From JAGHAJ01 sp964559865 [NCBI: uncultured Synergistota bacterium] (GTDB taxonomy: Bacteria > Synergistota > JAGHAJ01), in assembly GCA_964559865.1 (NCBI GenBank), contig CAZLJD010000035.1, forward strand, positions 1 to 64,000: a DNA stretch of 64,000 nt, in the 5' to 3' direction. Positions 30,650 to 39,471 of this stretch are shown piece by piece. The first letter of the stretch is position 1. Every line of letters begins with the position of its first letter. The notes beneath the pieces are model-generated. The model did not search any database. It was not told the origin of the DNA and saw nothing but the letters and a program-made list of their open reading frames with translations. The position numbers and the translations under genes were made by a program.

Positions 30650-30689
30650 AAATCCTTCACAATCTTTTTGAGGAGGAAAAAATCCTTCA
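30650..30689 (+). repeat. Direct repeat flanking the rpiR Shine-Dalgarno (possible operator)
   Basis: AAATCCTTCA occurs at 30650-30659 and again at 30680-30689, 30 bases (about three helical turns) apart. The first copy lies at the predicted transcription start and the second abuts the ATG. Spacing and position suit autoregulation by the encoded RpiR protein, but no binding evidence exists. Confidence 0.4.
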
Positions 30690-31568
30690 ATGGGAGATTT
30701 GATTGAGAGTATAAAGCAGAACACGGCGAGTTTTACACCTGCGCAGAGGAAAGTTGCGGAGTTCATAATGAAGCATCTTGAGGATGTTGCGTTTATGTCA
30801 GCCTCTACATTTGGTAGGAAGGTTGGCGTTAGTGAATCTACGGTTGTTAGATTTTCTCAACTACTGGGCTATAAAGGTTTTCCTGAGTTGAAAGAGGCTG
30901 TGAGAGAGATAGTAATGCGTAGGCTCGATACCTCAAGGAGACTGAGTGACTACCTTGTTAGTGAGGGAAGGGAGCATGTTTTGTTTGAGACTATGCGGAA
31001 AGACATGGCTGTTCTGGAGCTTGCGGTGGATAGCATATCTATAGAAGAGTTTGACAGGGTAGTTGATGTTTTACACAAGGCAAAGAGAGTGTTTGTTGTT
31101 GCGCATCGTAGTGCTTATGTCCTTGCGTGCTATTTTACATTTTATCTCAGATGGATAGGTGTGTTTGCCTTTACCATCAGAGCTAAGGAGACTTCTTATG
31201 AGTTGATTATGTCTCTTGGTGATGGAGATGTGGTGGTAGGTATTACATTTCCACGCTATTCCAAGGATACAATTGAGCTGTTTACCTTTGCTGCTAAGAG
31301 GGGGATAGAGACTATAGCTATTACTGATGACTACCTTTCGCCTATTGCCCACGCTGCTTCTCATACCCTCGCCGTGCCTACGGATTTTGTCTCCTTCGTT
31401 GATTCGTTTACAGCCCCCATGAGTGTTATAAACGCCATTGTGATTGCTCTTTCTACACGCAATCCGGAACTGACTGAGAAGCGGTTGGAAACGCTTGAGA
31501 AGGTGTGGAAGGATAAAGAACTTTATTGGGATTTGAGTAAACCTTTGGGAGGTATGGATAATGGTTGA
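30690..31568 (+). CDS. MurR/RpiR-family transcriptional regulator
   Basis: The N-terminal RpiR helix-turn-helix (about 1-75, MSASTFGRKVGVSESTVVRF) is followed by a SIS sugar-phosphate-type sensor domain (about 115-240). Such regulators usually respond to phosphosugars or related ligands and control the neighbouring catabolic genes. It overlaps the aminotransferase gene by eight bases, so it probably governs the aminotransferase/CoA-transferase/thiolase operon. The GAGGAGG Shine-Dalgarno is 13 bases from the ATG, longer than usual, and is bracketed by a direct repeat. Confidence 0.88.
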   Translation: MGDLIESIKQNTASFTPAQRKVAEFIMKHLEDVAFMSASTFGRKVGVSESTVVRFSQLLGYKGFPELKEAVREIVMRRLDTSRRLSDYLVSEGREHVLFETMRKDMAVLELAVDSISIEEFDRVVDVLHKAKRVFVVAHRSAYVLACYFTFYLRWIGVFAFTIRAKETSYELIMSLGDGDVVVGITFPRYSKDTIELFTFAAKRGIETIAITDDYLSPIAHAASHTLAVPTDFVSFVDSFTAPMSVINAIVIALSTRNPELTEKRLETLEKVWKDKELYWDLSKPLGGMDNG

Positions 31569-32904
31569 GAATGATTTTGTTTTCTACAGGAATTTCCATC
31601 AAGACTACCCTTTGGCGGATAGGGCAGAAGGTATATACATCTACGATAAGAGCGGCAAGAGGTATATAGATGGTTGCTCTGGAGCTGTTGTTTCCAATAT
31701 AGGGCATGGTGTGAAGGAAGTTGCAGATGCTATCTATCAGCAGGCGAAAAAGTTAACATTTGCTCATCTGTCGAGATTTATAAATGAGCCTGCGCTGGAG
31801 CTTGCGTCCCTTTTGAAAAGGTTTGCCCCTGGAGATCTCAACTACACATGGTTTGTTTCAGGGGGATCTGAAGCAGTGGAGTCTGCTGTGAAACTTGCAA
31901 GGCAATACTTCCTTGAGAGAGATGGCAAGAGTAGTAAGTATAAGGTTATAGGGAGGTGGAATTCGTTCCACGGTAATACGCTTGGTGCAGTTGCTATAGG
32001 TGGCAACATGCCAAGGAGAAGACCCTACATTCCTATGTTGAAGGAGTTTCCACATGTAAGGCCTCACTATTGTTATCGCTGTCCGTTTGGCCTTAGGTAT
32101 CCAGATTGTGGCTTGAGGTGTGCTTATGAACTTGAAGATGTCATAAGAAGAGAAGGAGAGCAATACATAGCTGCCTTTATTGCAGAGCCGGTTGTTGGTG
32201 CTACGGTTGGTGCATTACCACCTCCACCTGAGTATTGGAAGATAGTCAGGGAGATATGTGACAGGTACGATGTCCTTCTTATTGCAGATGAAGTTATGAC
32301 CGGGTTTGGGAGGACCGGCAGAAACTTTGCTGTTGAGCACTGGGGCGTTGTGCCAGATATCATCGTGGCGGGTAAGGGAATGGCAGCAGGCTATAGCCCA
32401 CTTGCAGGGATCATCGTGAGGGAAAAGATTGCGGAGGCTATAAAGAACGGGAGTGGACACTTTATTCATGGACATACATACGGAGGGAATCCACTCTCTT
32501 GTGCTACTGGGGTTGCTGTTTTGAGGTATGTTATTGAACACAATCTTGTCGAGAATGCAGACAAGGTTGGAAACTACCTTGGGAATTTGATGAAAAGCGA
32601 GTTACAAGGAATTCCCGTAGTAGGAGAGGTAAGGGGCATAGGGATGATGTGGGGAATAGAGATAGTAGAGGATAAAAATACCAAGAAACCGTTTGATAGG
32701 TCTGTTAATGCTTCTGGAAGAGTAACCCGCATACTCATGGAAAAGGGGCTTATCGTTTATCCGGGTAGCGGTGCTGCGGATGGCGTGAACGGTGATCATT
32801 TTATTGTTGCTCCGCCTTTGACACTCAAAGAACAGGAAGCAGATACTATTGTTTCTATACTGAAAGATGGATTGCTCCTGCTTTCTAAAGAGCTTGTGAG
32901 ATAG
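31561..32904 (+). CDS. Class III PLP-dependent aminotransferase
   Basis: This 447-residue fold-type I aminotransferase belongs to the omega-amino acid/GABA/beta-amino acid group. The PLP lysine is K272 in AGKGMAAGYSPLAG, with D243 in IADEVMTGFGRTG. FVSGGSEAVESAVKLAR binds the phosphate. A cysteine group CYRC...DCGLRC (C171, C174, C183, C187) is seen in part of the family and could bind metal. The substrate is unknown. Downstream CoA-transferase and thiolase genes imply the product oxo acid is activated and cleaved, which would suit a beta-amino acid. Confidence 0.85.
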   Translation: MVENDFVFYRNFHQDYPLADRAEGIYIYDKSGKRYIDGCSGAVVSNIGHGVKEVADAIYQQAKKLTFAHLSRFINEPALELASLLKRFAPGDLNYTWFVSGGSEAVESAVKLARQYFLERDGKSSKYKVIGRWNSFHGNTLGAVAIGGNMPRRRPYIPMLKEFPHVRPHYCYRCPFGLRYPDCGLRCAYELEDVIRREGEQYIAAFIAEPVVGATVGALPPPPEYWKIVREICDRYDVLLIADEVMTGFGRTGRNFAVEHWGVVPDIIVAGKGMAAGYSPLAGIIVREKIAEAIKNGSGHFIHGHTYGGNPLSCATGVAVLRYVIEHNLVENADKVGNYLGNLMKSELQGIPVVGEVRGIGMMWGIEIVEDKNTKKPFDRSVNASGRVTRILMEKGLIVYPGSGAADGVNGDHFIVAPPLTLKEQEADTIVSILKDGLLLLSKELVR

Positions 32905-32915
32905 GGGGGATTGGT

Positions 32916-33596
32916 ATGGGAAAGTACTTTAAACCTGTTATGAGCCCTGATGAGGCTGTAAGGGATATACCAGATGGAGCTACGATAATGATAGGTGGAT
33001 TTAATGTGGGTGGTGTCCCTTATAGTCTAATAGAGGCACTTATAAGAAAGGGGGTAAAAGACATAACGCTCATAGCAAACGATACTCTTTATGAGAACAT
33101 TGGACATGGAAAATTGGTTGCAAATGGCCAGGTGAAGAAGGTTATAGCATCTCACATAGGTTTGAACAAGATGACTCAGAGGCTATATAACGAGGGTAAG
33201 CTCGAAGTAGAGTTTGTACCTCAAGGTACCTTTGCCGAAAGGATTAGGGCTGGTGGATTTGGACTTGGTGGTATACTGACGCCTACGGGTGTTGGTACTA
33301 TGGCGGAGGAAGGTAAACAAGTGATAGAAATAAACGGTAAAAAGTATATACTGGAACTACCTCTGAGGGCGGATTTTGCTCTTATTCGTGCGAGGAAGGC
33401 GGACAGGGTTGGTAATCTCTGGTATTGGGGTAATGCAAGAAACTTTAATCCCTTAATGGCTGCTGCAGCAGATGTTGTTATTGCTGAAGTAGATGTTGTG
33501 CTGGGTGTGGGAGACATCAATCCAAATGATGTTCATACGCCCGGTATTCTTGTGGACAGGATAGTGGTTGACGGGGGTGAATATTATGCTTCCTAA
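32916..33596 (+). CDS. 3-oxoacid/acetate CoA-transferase, alpha subunit
   Basis: This 226-residue class I CoA-transferase subunit has GGFNVGGVPYSLIEAL (28-43) and the family segment ADFALIRARKADRVGNLWYWG. It pairs with the beta subunit encoded next, with overlapping ends. In the family, CoA is moved between acetyl- or succinyl-CoA and a 3-oxo or short-chain acid; which acid is used here is not decided by sequence. It lies 11 bases after the aminotransferase, with GGGGG before the ATG. Confidence 0.88.
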   Translation: MGKYFKPVMSPDEAVRDIPDGATIMIGGFNVGGVPYSLIEALIRKGVKDITLIANDTLYENIGHGKLVANGQVKKVIASHIGLNKMTQRLYNEGKLEVEFVPQGTFAERIRAGGFGLGGILTPTGVGTMAEEGKQVIEINGKKYILELPLRADFALIRARKADRVGNLWYWGNARNFNPLMAAAADVVIAEVDVVLGVGDINPNDVHTPGILVDRIVVDGGEYYAS

Positions 33597-34272
33597 CATA
33601 AGTGTTGATGAGGCGAAAGTTAGAATAGCCAGGAGAGTGGCAATGGAGTTTAAAGATGGGGATGTTGCAAACCTTGGGATAGGGATACCATCTATGGTTA
33701 TGGATTATGTTCCCAAGAGTGTGAGGGTCATTCTTGAGACCGAGAACGGTATGCTTGGGATGGGACCGATGGCAAAGGAAGGTGAAGGTACACCGGATAT
33801 AATAGGTGCGGGAGGAGTTAGGGTGACCGTCCTTCCGGGTGGGTCATTTTTCAGCAGTGATGTTTCTTTTGGCTTGATAAGAGGTGGACACATAGATATT
33901 ACGGTGCTTGGCACATTGCAAGTGGATCAAGAGGGTAATATAGCGAATTGGATGATACCTGGCAAACTCATCCCTGGGATGGGTGGTGCAATGGACCTCG
34001 TTACGGGTGCAAGAAAGGTTTTTGTTGCTACACTCCATACAGTTAAAGGGAAACCTAAGATAGTCAAGAGGTGTTCACTGCCGCTTACCGGTAAAGGTGT
34101 AGTTAACAAGATATTTACCGAATTGGGAGTTTTTGAGATAACACCCCAGGGCTTGGTGCTTGTGGAAATAGCACCTGATACCACTCTGGAAGATGTCAGA
34201 GAGCATACCGATGCAGAGTTTACGGTAAAGGAACCGCTCGAGATGATGAAGGGAGTGGATGTTGATGGGTAA
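33586..34272 (+). CDS. 3-oxoacid/acetate CoA-transferase, beta subunit
   Basis: This is the catalytic subunit of the heteromeric CoA-transferase (228 residues). The thioester-forming glutamate is E53 in ETENGMLGMG. GIGIPSMV and the C-terminal GLVLVEIAPDTT are family features. ATG 33586 is selected because GGGGGTG precedes it by six bases; an ATG further upstream has no signal. The start lies within the last codons of the alpha subunit and the end overlaps the thiolase, so all three are coupled. Confidence 0.9.
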   Translation: MLPNISVDEAKVRIARRVAMEFKDGDVANLGIGIPSMVMDYVPKSVRVILETENGMLGMGPMAKEGEGTPDIIGAGGVRVTVLPGGSFFSSDVSFGLIRGGHIDITVLGTLQVDQEGNIANWMIPGKLIPGMGGAMDLVTGARKVFVATLHTVKGKPKIVKRCSLPLTGKGVVNKIFTELGVFEITPQGLVLVEIAPDTTLEDVREHTDAEFTVKEPLEMMKGVDVDG

Positions 34273-35443
34273 GCCTGTCATACTATCTGCTGTAAGGACT
34301 GCGGGAGGAAAGTTTGGTGGAACGCTCTCTTCTCTTACAGCTTCCGATATAGGTTCTCTTGTAGTGAAAGAGGCTGTTAGGAGGGCAGGTATATCACCAG
34401 AAGATGTTGGAGAGGTAATTATGGGTAATGCGTGGCAGGCAGGTGTAGGCCCAAATGTTGCGAGGATGTGCACAATATTTGGTGGGTTGCCTGAAAAAAC
34501 ACCTGCTTTTACTGTGAATAAGCGGTGTGGTTCTGGGCTGAAAGCAGTAATGCTTGCTGCAGACGATATTGTGCTTGGCAGAGAGCACATTGCAATTGGT
34601 GGGGGAACAGAGGTGGCAAGTCAGGTGCCTTACCTTTTGCAGGGGGCAAGATGGGGCTATAGAATGGGACACAAAGAGATATACGATGCTATGCATAAGG
34701 ATGGTTTTTTCTGCCCTATGGCTAATATGATGATGGGAGCTACTGCAGAGGTTCTCGTTGAAGAGTATGGTATTTCGAGGAAGGAACAAGATGAATACGC
34801 TTTGGAGTCTCACAGAAGAGCAATAGATGCTATGGATTCTGGAAAATTCGCTGACGAGGTGTTGCCCGTTGAGGTCAAGATGAAAAAGGAGACCGTTATG
34901 TTCAAAGATGAGGAGATACCTCGTAGAAACACTTCTCTTGAAAAGCTGGCCAAGTTGCCCCCCATCTATAAGGAGGGTGGAACCGTGACTGCGGGTACGA
35001 GTTCTGCTTTGTGTGATGCGGCTGCAGCTGTTGTGGTTGCAGACGAGGATTGGGCTAAGGCAGAGGGTTTAAAACCGATGGCAAGGATCTTGAGTTATGC
35101 AAACGCGGGAGTGGCACCGGATCACATGGGAATAGGCCCAGTTAAAGCGGTTCCAAAGGCACTCTCTATGGCAGGATTGAGTCTTTCCGATGTGGATCTC
35201 ATTGAACTTAATGAGGCGTTTGCTGCTCAAGTCATAGCGGTGGAAAGGGAACTAAAGATGGATCATAGCAAGGTTAATGTGCATGGTGGTGCAATTGCAC
35301 TTGGGCATCCGATAGGTGCTACTGGTGCGAAAATACTCACAACACTCGTGTATGCACTTCACAGATACGATAAGCAGATCGGACTCGTTACCCTGTGTAT
35401 AGGTGGAGGACAAGGTGTTGCTATGGTGATAGAGCGTTTATAA
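34265..35443 (+). CDS. Thiolase (acetyl-CoA C-acyltransferase)
   Basis: The thiolase cleaves 3-oxoacyl-CoA with CoA, or condenses two acetyl-CoA. C88 in NKRCGSGLKA is the acylated cysteine, GGAIALGHPIGATGA carries the catalytic histidine, and the second cysteine is in LVTLCIGGG. The 392-residue length is typical. ATG 34265 is preferred over ATG 34259 from the position of GGGAG. In this operon the thiolytic direction after CoA activation of an oxo acid is the likely role. Confidence 0.93.
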   Translation: MGKPVILSAVRTAGGKFGGTLSSLTASDIGSLVVKEAVRRAGISPEDVGEVIMGNAWQAGVGPNVARMCTIFGGLPEKTPAFTVNKRCGSGLKAVMLAADDIVLGREHIAIGGGTEVASQVPYLLQGARWGYRMGHKEIYDAMHKDGFFCPMANMMMGATAEVLVEEYGISRKEQDEYALESHRRAIDAMDSGKFADEVLPVEVKMKKETVMFKDEEIPRRNTSLEKLAKLPPIYKEGGTVTAGTSSALCDAAAAVVVADEDWAKAEGLKPMARILSYANAGVAPDHMGIGPVKAVPKALSMAGLSLSDVDLIELNEAFAAQVIAVERELKMDHSKVNVHGGAIALGHPIGATGAKILTTLVYALHRYDKQIGLVTLCIGGGQGVAMVIERL

Positions 35444-35456
35444 TCCAGTTGGTTGG

Positions 35457-35465
35457 TGGTATAAT
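35457..35465 (+). promoter_or_regulatory. Extended -10 promoter of the TAXI-TRAP operon
   Basis: TGGTATAAT lies 14 bases after the thiolase stop codon and about 100 bases upstream of the receptor gene. The leader between is purine-rich with four GGAG-like sites. No clear -35 element is visible. Confidence 0.5.
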
Positions 35466-35564
35466 TTAAAATAGAAGGAGTAAGGAGGTGAGAGCCGAAG
35501 GGTGCAGAGGAGTTTGAAGTTGGAGGTGTTTCAGGTTTAAATCTTAGTGGAGGTGATGTGAGTT

Positions 35565-36554
35565 ATGAAGCGTGGTGTAGTAGGTGTAGTGTTGATTTTG
35601 AGTCTGGTTTTTGGGGTTGCTTTGGGTGCTAACTTTGCTGTGGCTGCTCCCTATCCAATTACGATTTACACGGGCTCTGGTCCTGGTAGTGTTTACTTTG
35701 CACTTGGTTGTATGCTTGCAAAGATATTGAATCAGAAAGCGAAAGGCGTTATTTCTGCAAAAGGTGTTACTAGTGGAGCAAGCGTTGCAAATGCGAGGGC
35801 TATAGCTAACGGGGAAGCACAGATGGCTCTAATTCAGAACGATGTAACATGGGAAGCGTACAATGGTAAGGTTAGGTTTAAAGGGCATCCTGTGAAGAAC
35901 ATGAGGGGTATTGCGACGCTGTATCCTGAGGCTGTGCAGATAGTTGTGAGGGCAGACAGCAATATCAAGACATTGCAGGACCTTGTTGGTAAAAGGGTTG
36001 TTGTTGGTGCAGCGGGTAGTGGTACTGCAGCAGCTGCACAGAGGGTACTTACTGCTGCTGGTATATGGAATAAGATAAACAAGATATACCAGACATTCTC
36101 GGAGGCAGCTCAGAGCTTGGTTCTTGGACAGATAGATGCGAACTTTACGGTAATAGCATATCCGGCACCTGCTGTTAACATGACAGCTGTGAGAGTTCCT
36201 GTGCGTTTGATACCTATTCCAGACAATGTGATAAAGAAGTTGCACGCATCTGGTTATCCGTTCTATGTGAAGGTTGTTATCCCGAAGAAGACATACAACG
36301 GTATGGACAAGGATGTGCAGACTGTGGCTGTCAGGGCTACGTTGGTTGTTAGCAGTAAGGTGCCAGCTAAGGTAGTCTATGATGTGACAAAGATACTTTA
36401 CACGAGCCTTAATGACCTTGCGAAGGCACATCAGGTAGCAAAGCAGATAAAGATATCTGAGGCGTTTGATGGTTTAATGGTACCACTGCACCCAGGTGCA
36501 GTTAAGTTCTTTGAGGAGCATGGTTTGAAGGTCCCAGCAAATCTGAAGAAGTAG
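35565..36554 (+). CDS. TAXI-family TRAP transporter solute receptor
   Basis: This 329-residue periplasmic binding protein has an N-terminal signal peptide (about 1-27). TAXI-family features include TIYTGSGPGSVYFALGCMLAK and SVANARAIANGEAQMAL. TAXI receptors deliver ligands such as glutamate or other carboxylates to fused TRAP permeases, and the permease and DUF1850 partner follow here. The start ATG has GGAGGTGATG upstream. Its ligand is plausibly the substrate of the preceding aminotransferase operon, by position only. Confidence 0.93.
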   Translation: MKRGVVGVVLILSLVFGVALGANFAVAAPYPITIYTGSGPGSVYFALGCMLAKILNQKAKGVISAKGVTSGASVANARAIANGEAQMALIQNDVTWEAYNGKVRFKGHPVKNMRGIATLYPEAVQIVVRADSNIKTLQDLVGKRVVVGAAGSGTAAAAQRVLTAAGIWNKINKIYQTFSEAAQSLVLGQIDANFTVIAYPAPAVNMTAVRVPVRLIPIPDNVIKKLHASGYPFYVKVVIPKKTYNGMDKDVQTVAVRATLVVSSKVPAKVVYDVTKILYTSLNDLAKAHQVAKQIKISEAFDGLMVPLHPGAVKFFEEHGLKVPANLKK

Positions 36555-36565
36555 TCGGACTTTAA

Positions 36566-37015
36566 ATGCGGCTTAAAAGGTACCTTTGGCTACTCTTATT
36601 GATTGTGCTGGTTTTTCCTGTAAATGTGCTGGAGATAGACTCTAAGGAGGGGGTCGTAAAGTGCCCCCTCTTCTCTCCAGTGAAAGTGGAGATTTCTTAT
36701 ACCCACAGCGTTTCCTTGACGAAGGTGATAGATACCTATAAGGTTAGCAAAGATGGTATATGGGCGATTGAGGAGAGATGGCAGCAGTTTGATGCAGGTC
36801 AGCCGTTAAGCTTCCAGCGTGTGAAGAATGGTTTTTTTGTTAAAAGGTTGAACATGTACATGGGAAAATCTTGGAGGTACTGGTTTATACCGCTTAACGA
36901 TGTTTCTGTGAAGGTGGACGGCAAGTTAGTGCTCTCTCACATGAAGAAAGAAGGCATCCTGCAGTTTGGAGTAAAGAGGGTACCGTTGATTACGGTTCTT
37001 TTTGGGAGGTGTTGA
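36566..37015 (+). CDS. DUF1850 protein associated with TAXI-TRAP transporters
   Basis: The protein has 149 residues with a hydrophobic N-terminal segment (about 5-22) and the DUF1850 core ISYTHSVSLTKVIDTYKV. DUF1850 genes are commonly found between the TAXI receptor and the fused permease, exactly as here, but their role is unknown. No clear Shine-Dalgarno precedes the ATG, so translation may depend on the upstream gene. Confidence 0.85.
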   Translation: MRLKRYLWLLLLIVLVFPVNVLEIDSKEGVVKCPLFSPVKVEISYTHSVSLTKVIDTYKVSKDGIWAIEERWQQFDAGQPLSFQRVKNGFFVKRLNMYMGKSWRYWFIPLNDVSVKVDGKLVLSHMKKEGILQFGVKRVPLITVLFGRC

Positions 37016-37016
37016 T

Positions 37017-39344
37017 GTGGCTGAAGTATCCAAAAACGGTAGTGAGATAGGGAATGTTGAAGAAGTTACGAAGATACTGGAGAAGACCAGAAAACTCTCT
37101 CCAGGCCTTGATACCGTTGTGAAGGTAGCAGCGATTGCCATTGGGATATATGAGATACTGTTTATATTTCACTTTACATTTTCCATATACGACCTGTTTT
37201 CAAAGATTGGCATAAAGATCTCTTTCCTTGAGGGGAACTTTCAGAGCAAACAAGGAGAGGCTTTTGTCCTTGGTATGATATTGGTAATTGCGTTTTTACT
37301 TTATCCTTTCAGAAAGAAGGAAAAGTATCTGAAGAAGGTCTATAGTTATGATTATATATTTGCTCTGCTGAGTTTGGTTAGTATGTTTTACATGTTTGGC
37401 AGGTATCCCACATATATGGTGTTTTACACAGTAAACAATTACGATGTGTTGTTTGGTATGATTGCTATAATAATGGTTTTGGAGGCTACGAGGAGAACTA
37501 TCGGATGGATTTTGCCAGCTATAGTGATAGGTTTTTTGGTGTTTGGTATTCAGGACACCAATTTTAACTGGCATAGATTTGTTCAGTATCTGTATCTTGA
37601 TCAGGGTATCTTTGGCATACCCTTTTTCGTTATGACGATATATGTTTTCGCATTTATATTCTTTGGGGCTTTCCTGTTAAAGATAGGGGTTAGCGACTAT
37701 GTGACCCAGTTGATGATATCACTGTTTGGCTCTCGTTCGGGTGGACCGGCAAAGGCAGCGGTTGTTTCAAGCGGTCTTATGGGTACGGTTAGTGGTAGTT
37801 CGGTTGCGAATGTCTTGACTACGGGTACTTTTACCATACCACTTATGAAGAAGGCAGGATATCCACCTGAAACTGCAGGTGCGGTAGAACCTGTGGCATC
37901 TACTGGCGGACAGTTAATGCCACCTATTATGGGTGCTGCTGCATTTATCATGTCTCAGTTTCTGGGGATTCCGTACAACAAGATAATTATTGCGGCTGTG
38001 TTACCAGCTATTATCTACTATGCGGGTGTGTATATATTTATAGACCTTGAGACGAAGAGGTTAGGGTTAAAGGGGCTTTCCAAGGAGAAGTTTACGCCAC
38101 TTATTTACTTTATTCGCAAGCTTTATGTTCTACTACCGATTGTTATCATAACTGTTGCACTTGTCTGGGGGATTGCTCCTCACATAGCTGGTATATCCTC
38201 TCTTGGGATAGCCATATGGGTGGCATGGATATCCAAAGATGAAATAAAGGGACAGGAGCAAGTTTACACGGTAGTGGTTCTGGCTACTATTCTACTCATG
38301 TTCACTGGTAAAACATTTGCACACACGAGTGCTGTTGCACTCATGGTTATAGCTGCTGTCCTGACGCTCCTGGCTTTTGCTACGAAGTATGTGGAGTTTA
38401 ATGAAAAGTTCCTCATGAGCATACTTTTTATACTCTTTGTTGCCTTTATGAAGTTCATAGGGATAAGAAAGGAGTCCATACTCCTCACGAGCGGTGTGTT
38501 TGGAATAGTCTTTTCTCTTATAGTAGGGTACTTTTCCAAGACACCCGAGGGCAAGAAGATGTATAGTGCAACCTACGAATCTATGATAGACGCAGGTAAA
38601 ACGAGTTCTACAGTTATGCTTGCTGCAGCAAGTGCGGGTCTCATACAGGGTGTGCTTACGATGACTGGACTTGTAACGAGCCTTGGATACAAGCTTATAG
38701 ACCTGACAGGCGGTAACCTCATATTGCTCCTCATTATGGCGATGATATTTAGCCTTATACTTGGCATGGGTGTGCCAACCACGGCAAACTATGTTATAAC
38801 ATCACTTGTGGCTGCTCCGGCCATATATAACGCCGTTGCCTACTCGGGAACTGGGATATATACTCAGCATGTGTTGGGATATGGTCCACCGATTGCCCTT
38901 TTGGCAGCACACTTCTTTGTATTTTACTTTGGTATACTGGCTGATCTAACACCACCTGTAGCCTTAGCCTCCTATGCGGGATCTGCCCTTGCGAAAAGTG
39001 ATTTCTGGCAGACCTCGAGAAATGCAGTGAAGTACGCCTTAGCCGGATATATAGGCCCTTACATATACTTTATGCATCCCCACATGTTTCTTATTACGGT
39101 TAATTCGTGGGATGTGATGATGGTTGTTAAGGTGCTCTACTTCTTGTTAGGGACTATTTTCGTCATGTATCTCTTTGGAGTAGCGCTTACGGGTTACTTT
39201 GGAAGGCATATAAGCCCGTGGATGCGTTTCTTGGCAGCTGCACTTGCGTTTGCGAGTGCAAGCCTTAATATCACGATCGTTTTAGTTAGTGCTGCCGTCA
39301 TGGTTGGGTTAAGGCTTATGCTACGCAGTAAACCGGCTACATGA
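37017..39344 (+). CDS. TRAP transporter permease, fused small and large subunits (TAXI type)
   Basis: One polypeptide of 775 residues carries the 4-helix small-subunit region (about 50-230) and the 12-helix DctM-like large region. The latter contains GSRSGGPAKAAVVSSGLMGTVSGSSVANV (split over about 235-265) and MGVPTTANYVI. It is driven by an ion gradient and works with the TAXI receptor. GTG 37017 is used because GGGAGGT lies six bases upstream; a TTG at 37002 precedes that site and is unlikely. Confidence 0.93.
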   Translation: MAEVSKNGSEIGNVEEVTKILEKTRKLSPGLDTVVKVAAIAIGIYEILFIFHFTFSIYDLFSKIGIKISFLEGNFQSKQGEAFVLGMILVIAFLLYPFRKKEKYLKKVYSYDYIFALLSLVSMFYMFGRYPTYMVFYTVNNYDVLFGMIAIIMVLEATRRTIGWILPAIVIGFLVFGIQDTNFNWHRFVQYLYLDQGIFGIPFFVMTIYVFAFIFFGAFLLKIGVSDYVTQLMISLFGSRSGGPAKAAVVSSGLMGTVSGSSVANVLTTGTFTIPLMKKAGYPPETAGAVEPVASTGGQLMPPIMGAAAFIMSQFLGIPYNKIIIAAVLPAIIYYAGVYIFIDLETKRLGLKGLSKEKFTPLIYFIRKLYVLLPIVIITVALVWGIAPHIAGISSLGIAIWVAWISKDEIKGQEQVYTVVVLATILLMFTGKTFAHTSAVALMVIAAVLTLLAFATKYVEFNEKFLMSILFILFVAFMKFIGIRKESILLTSGVFGIVFSLIVGYFSKTPEGKKMYSATYESMIDAGKTSSTVMLAAASAGLIQGVLTMTGLVTSLGYKLIDLTGGNLILLLIMAMIFSLILGMGVPTTANYVITSLVAAPAIYNAVAYSGTGIYTQHVLGYGPPIALLAAHFFVFYFGILADLTPPVALASYAGSALAKSDFWQTSRNAVKYALAGYIGPYIYFMHPHMFLITVNSWDVMMVVKVLYFLLGTIFVMYLFGVALTGYFGRHISPWMRFLAAALAFASASLNITIVLVSAAVMVGLRLMLRSKPAT

Positions 39345-39434
39345 TAGCAAGTGGACGAGAAGCGGAGGAGATGTGGGGATAGCGATATGCCTCTTGTATG
39401 AGAGGAAAATGTGTATTTTGTGTTTGTAGTGTAT

Positions 39435-39471
39435 CAAGCCCTCACTTAAGGGGTAGGTGAGGGCTTGTTTT
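39435..39471 (+). terminator. Terminator of the TRAP operon
   Basis: CAAGCCCTCAC pairs with GTGAGGGCTTG, an 11-bp perfect stem with an 11-base loop, followed by TTTTG. The 3' arm contains GGTGAGGG, the only good Shine-Dalgarno for nth. The 90 bases between the permease stop and this hairpin hold nothing I recognise. Confidence 0.75.

Noticed and set aside
30690-36554. Lateral transfer of the aminotransferase/TRAP block
   Set aside because: Codon use and Shine-Dalgarno style look the same as in the housekeeping genes, and there are no mobile-element remnants at the edges.
37002-37016. TTG start for the TRAP permease
   Set aside because: It precedes the GGGAGGT ribosome site; the GTG at 37017 is correctly spaced.
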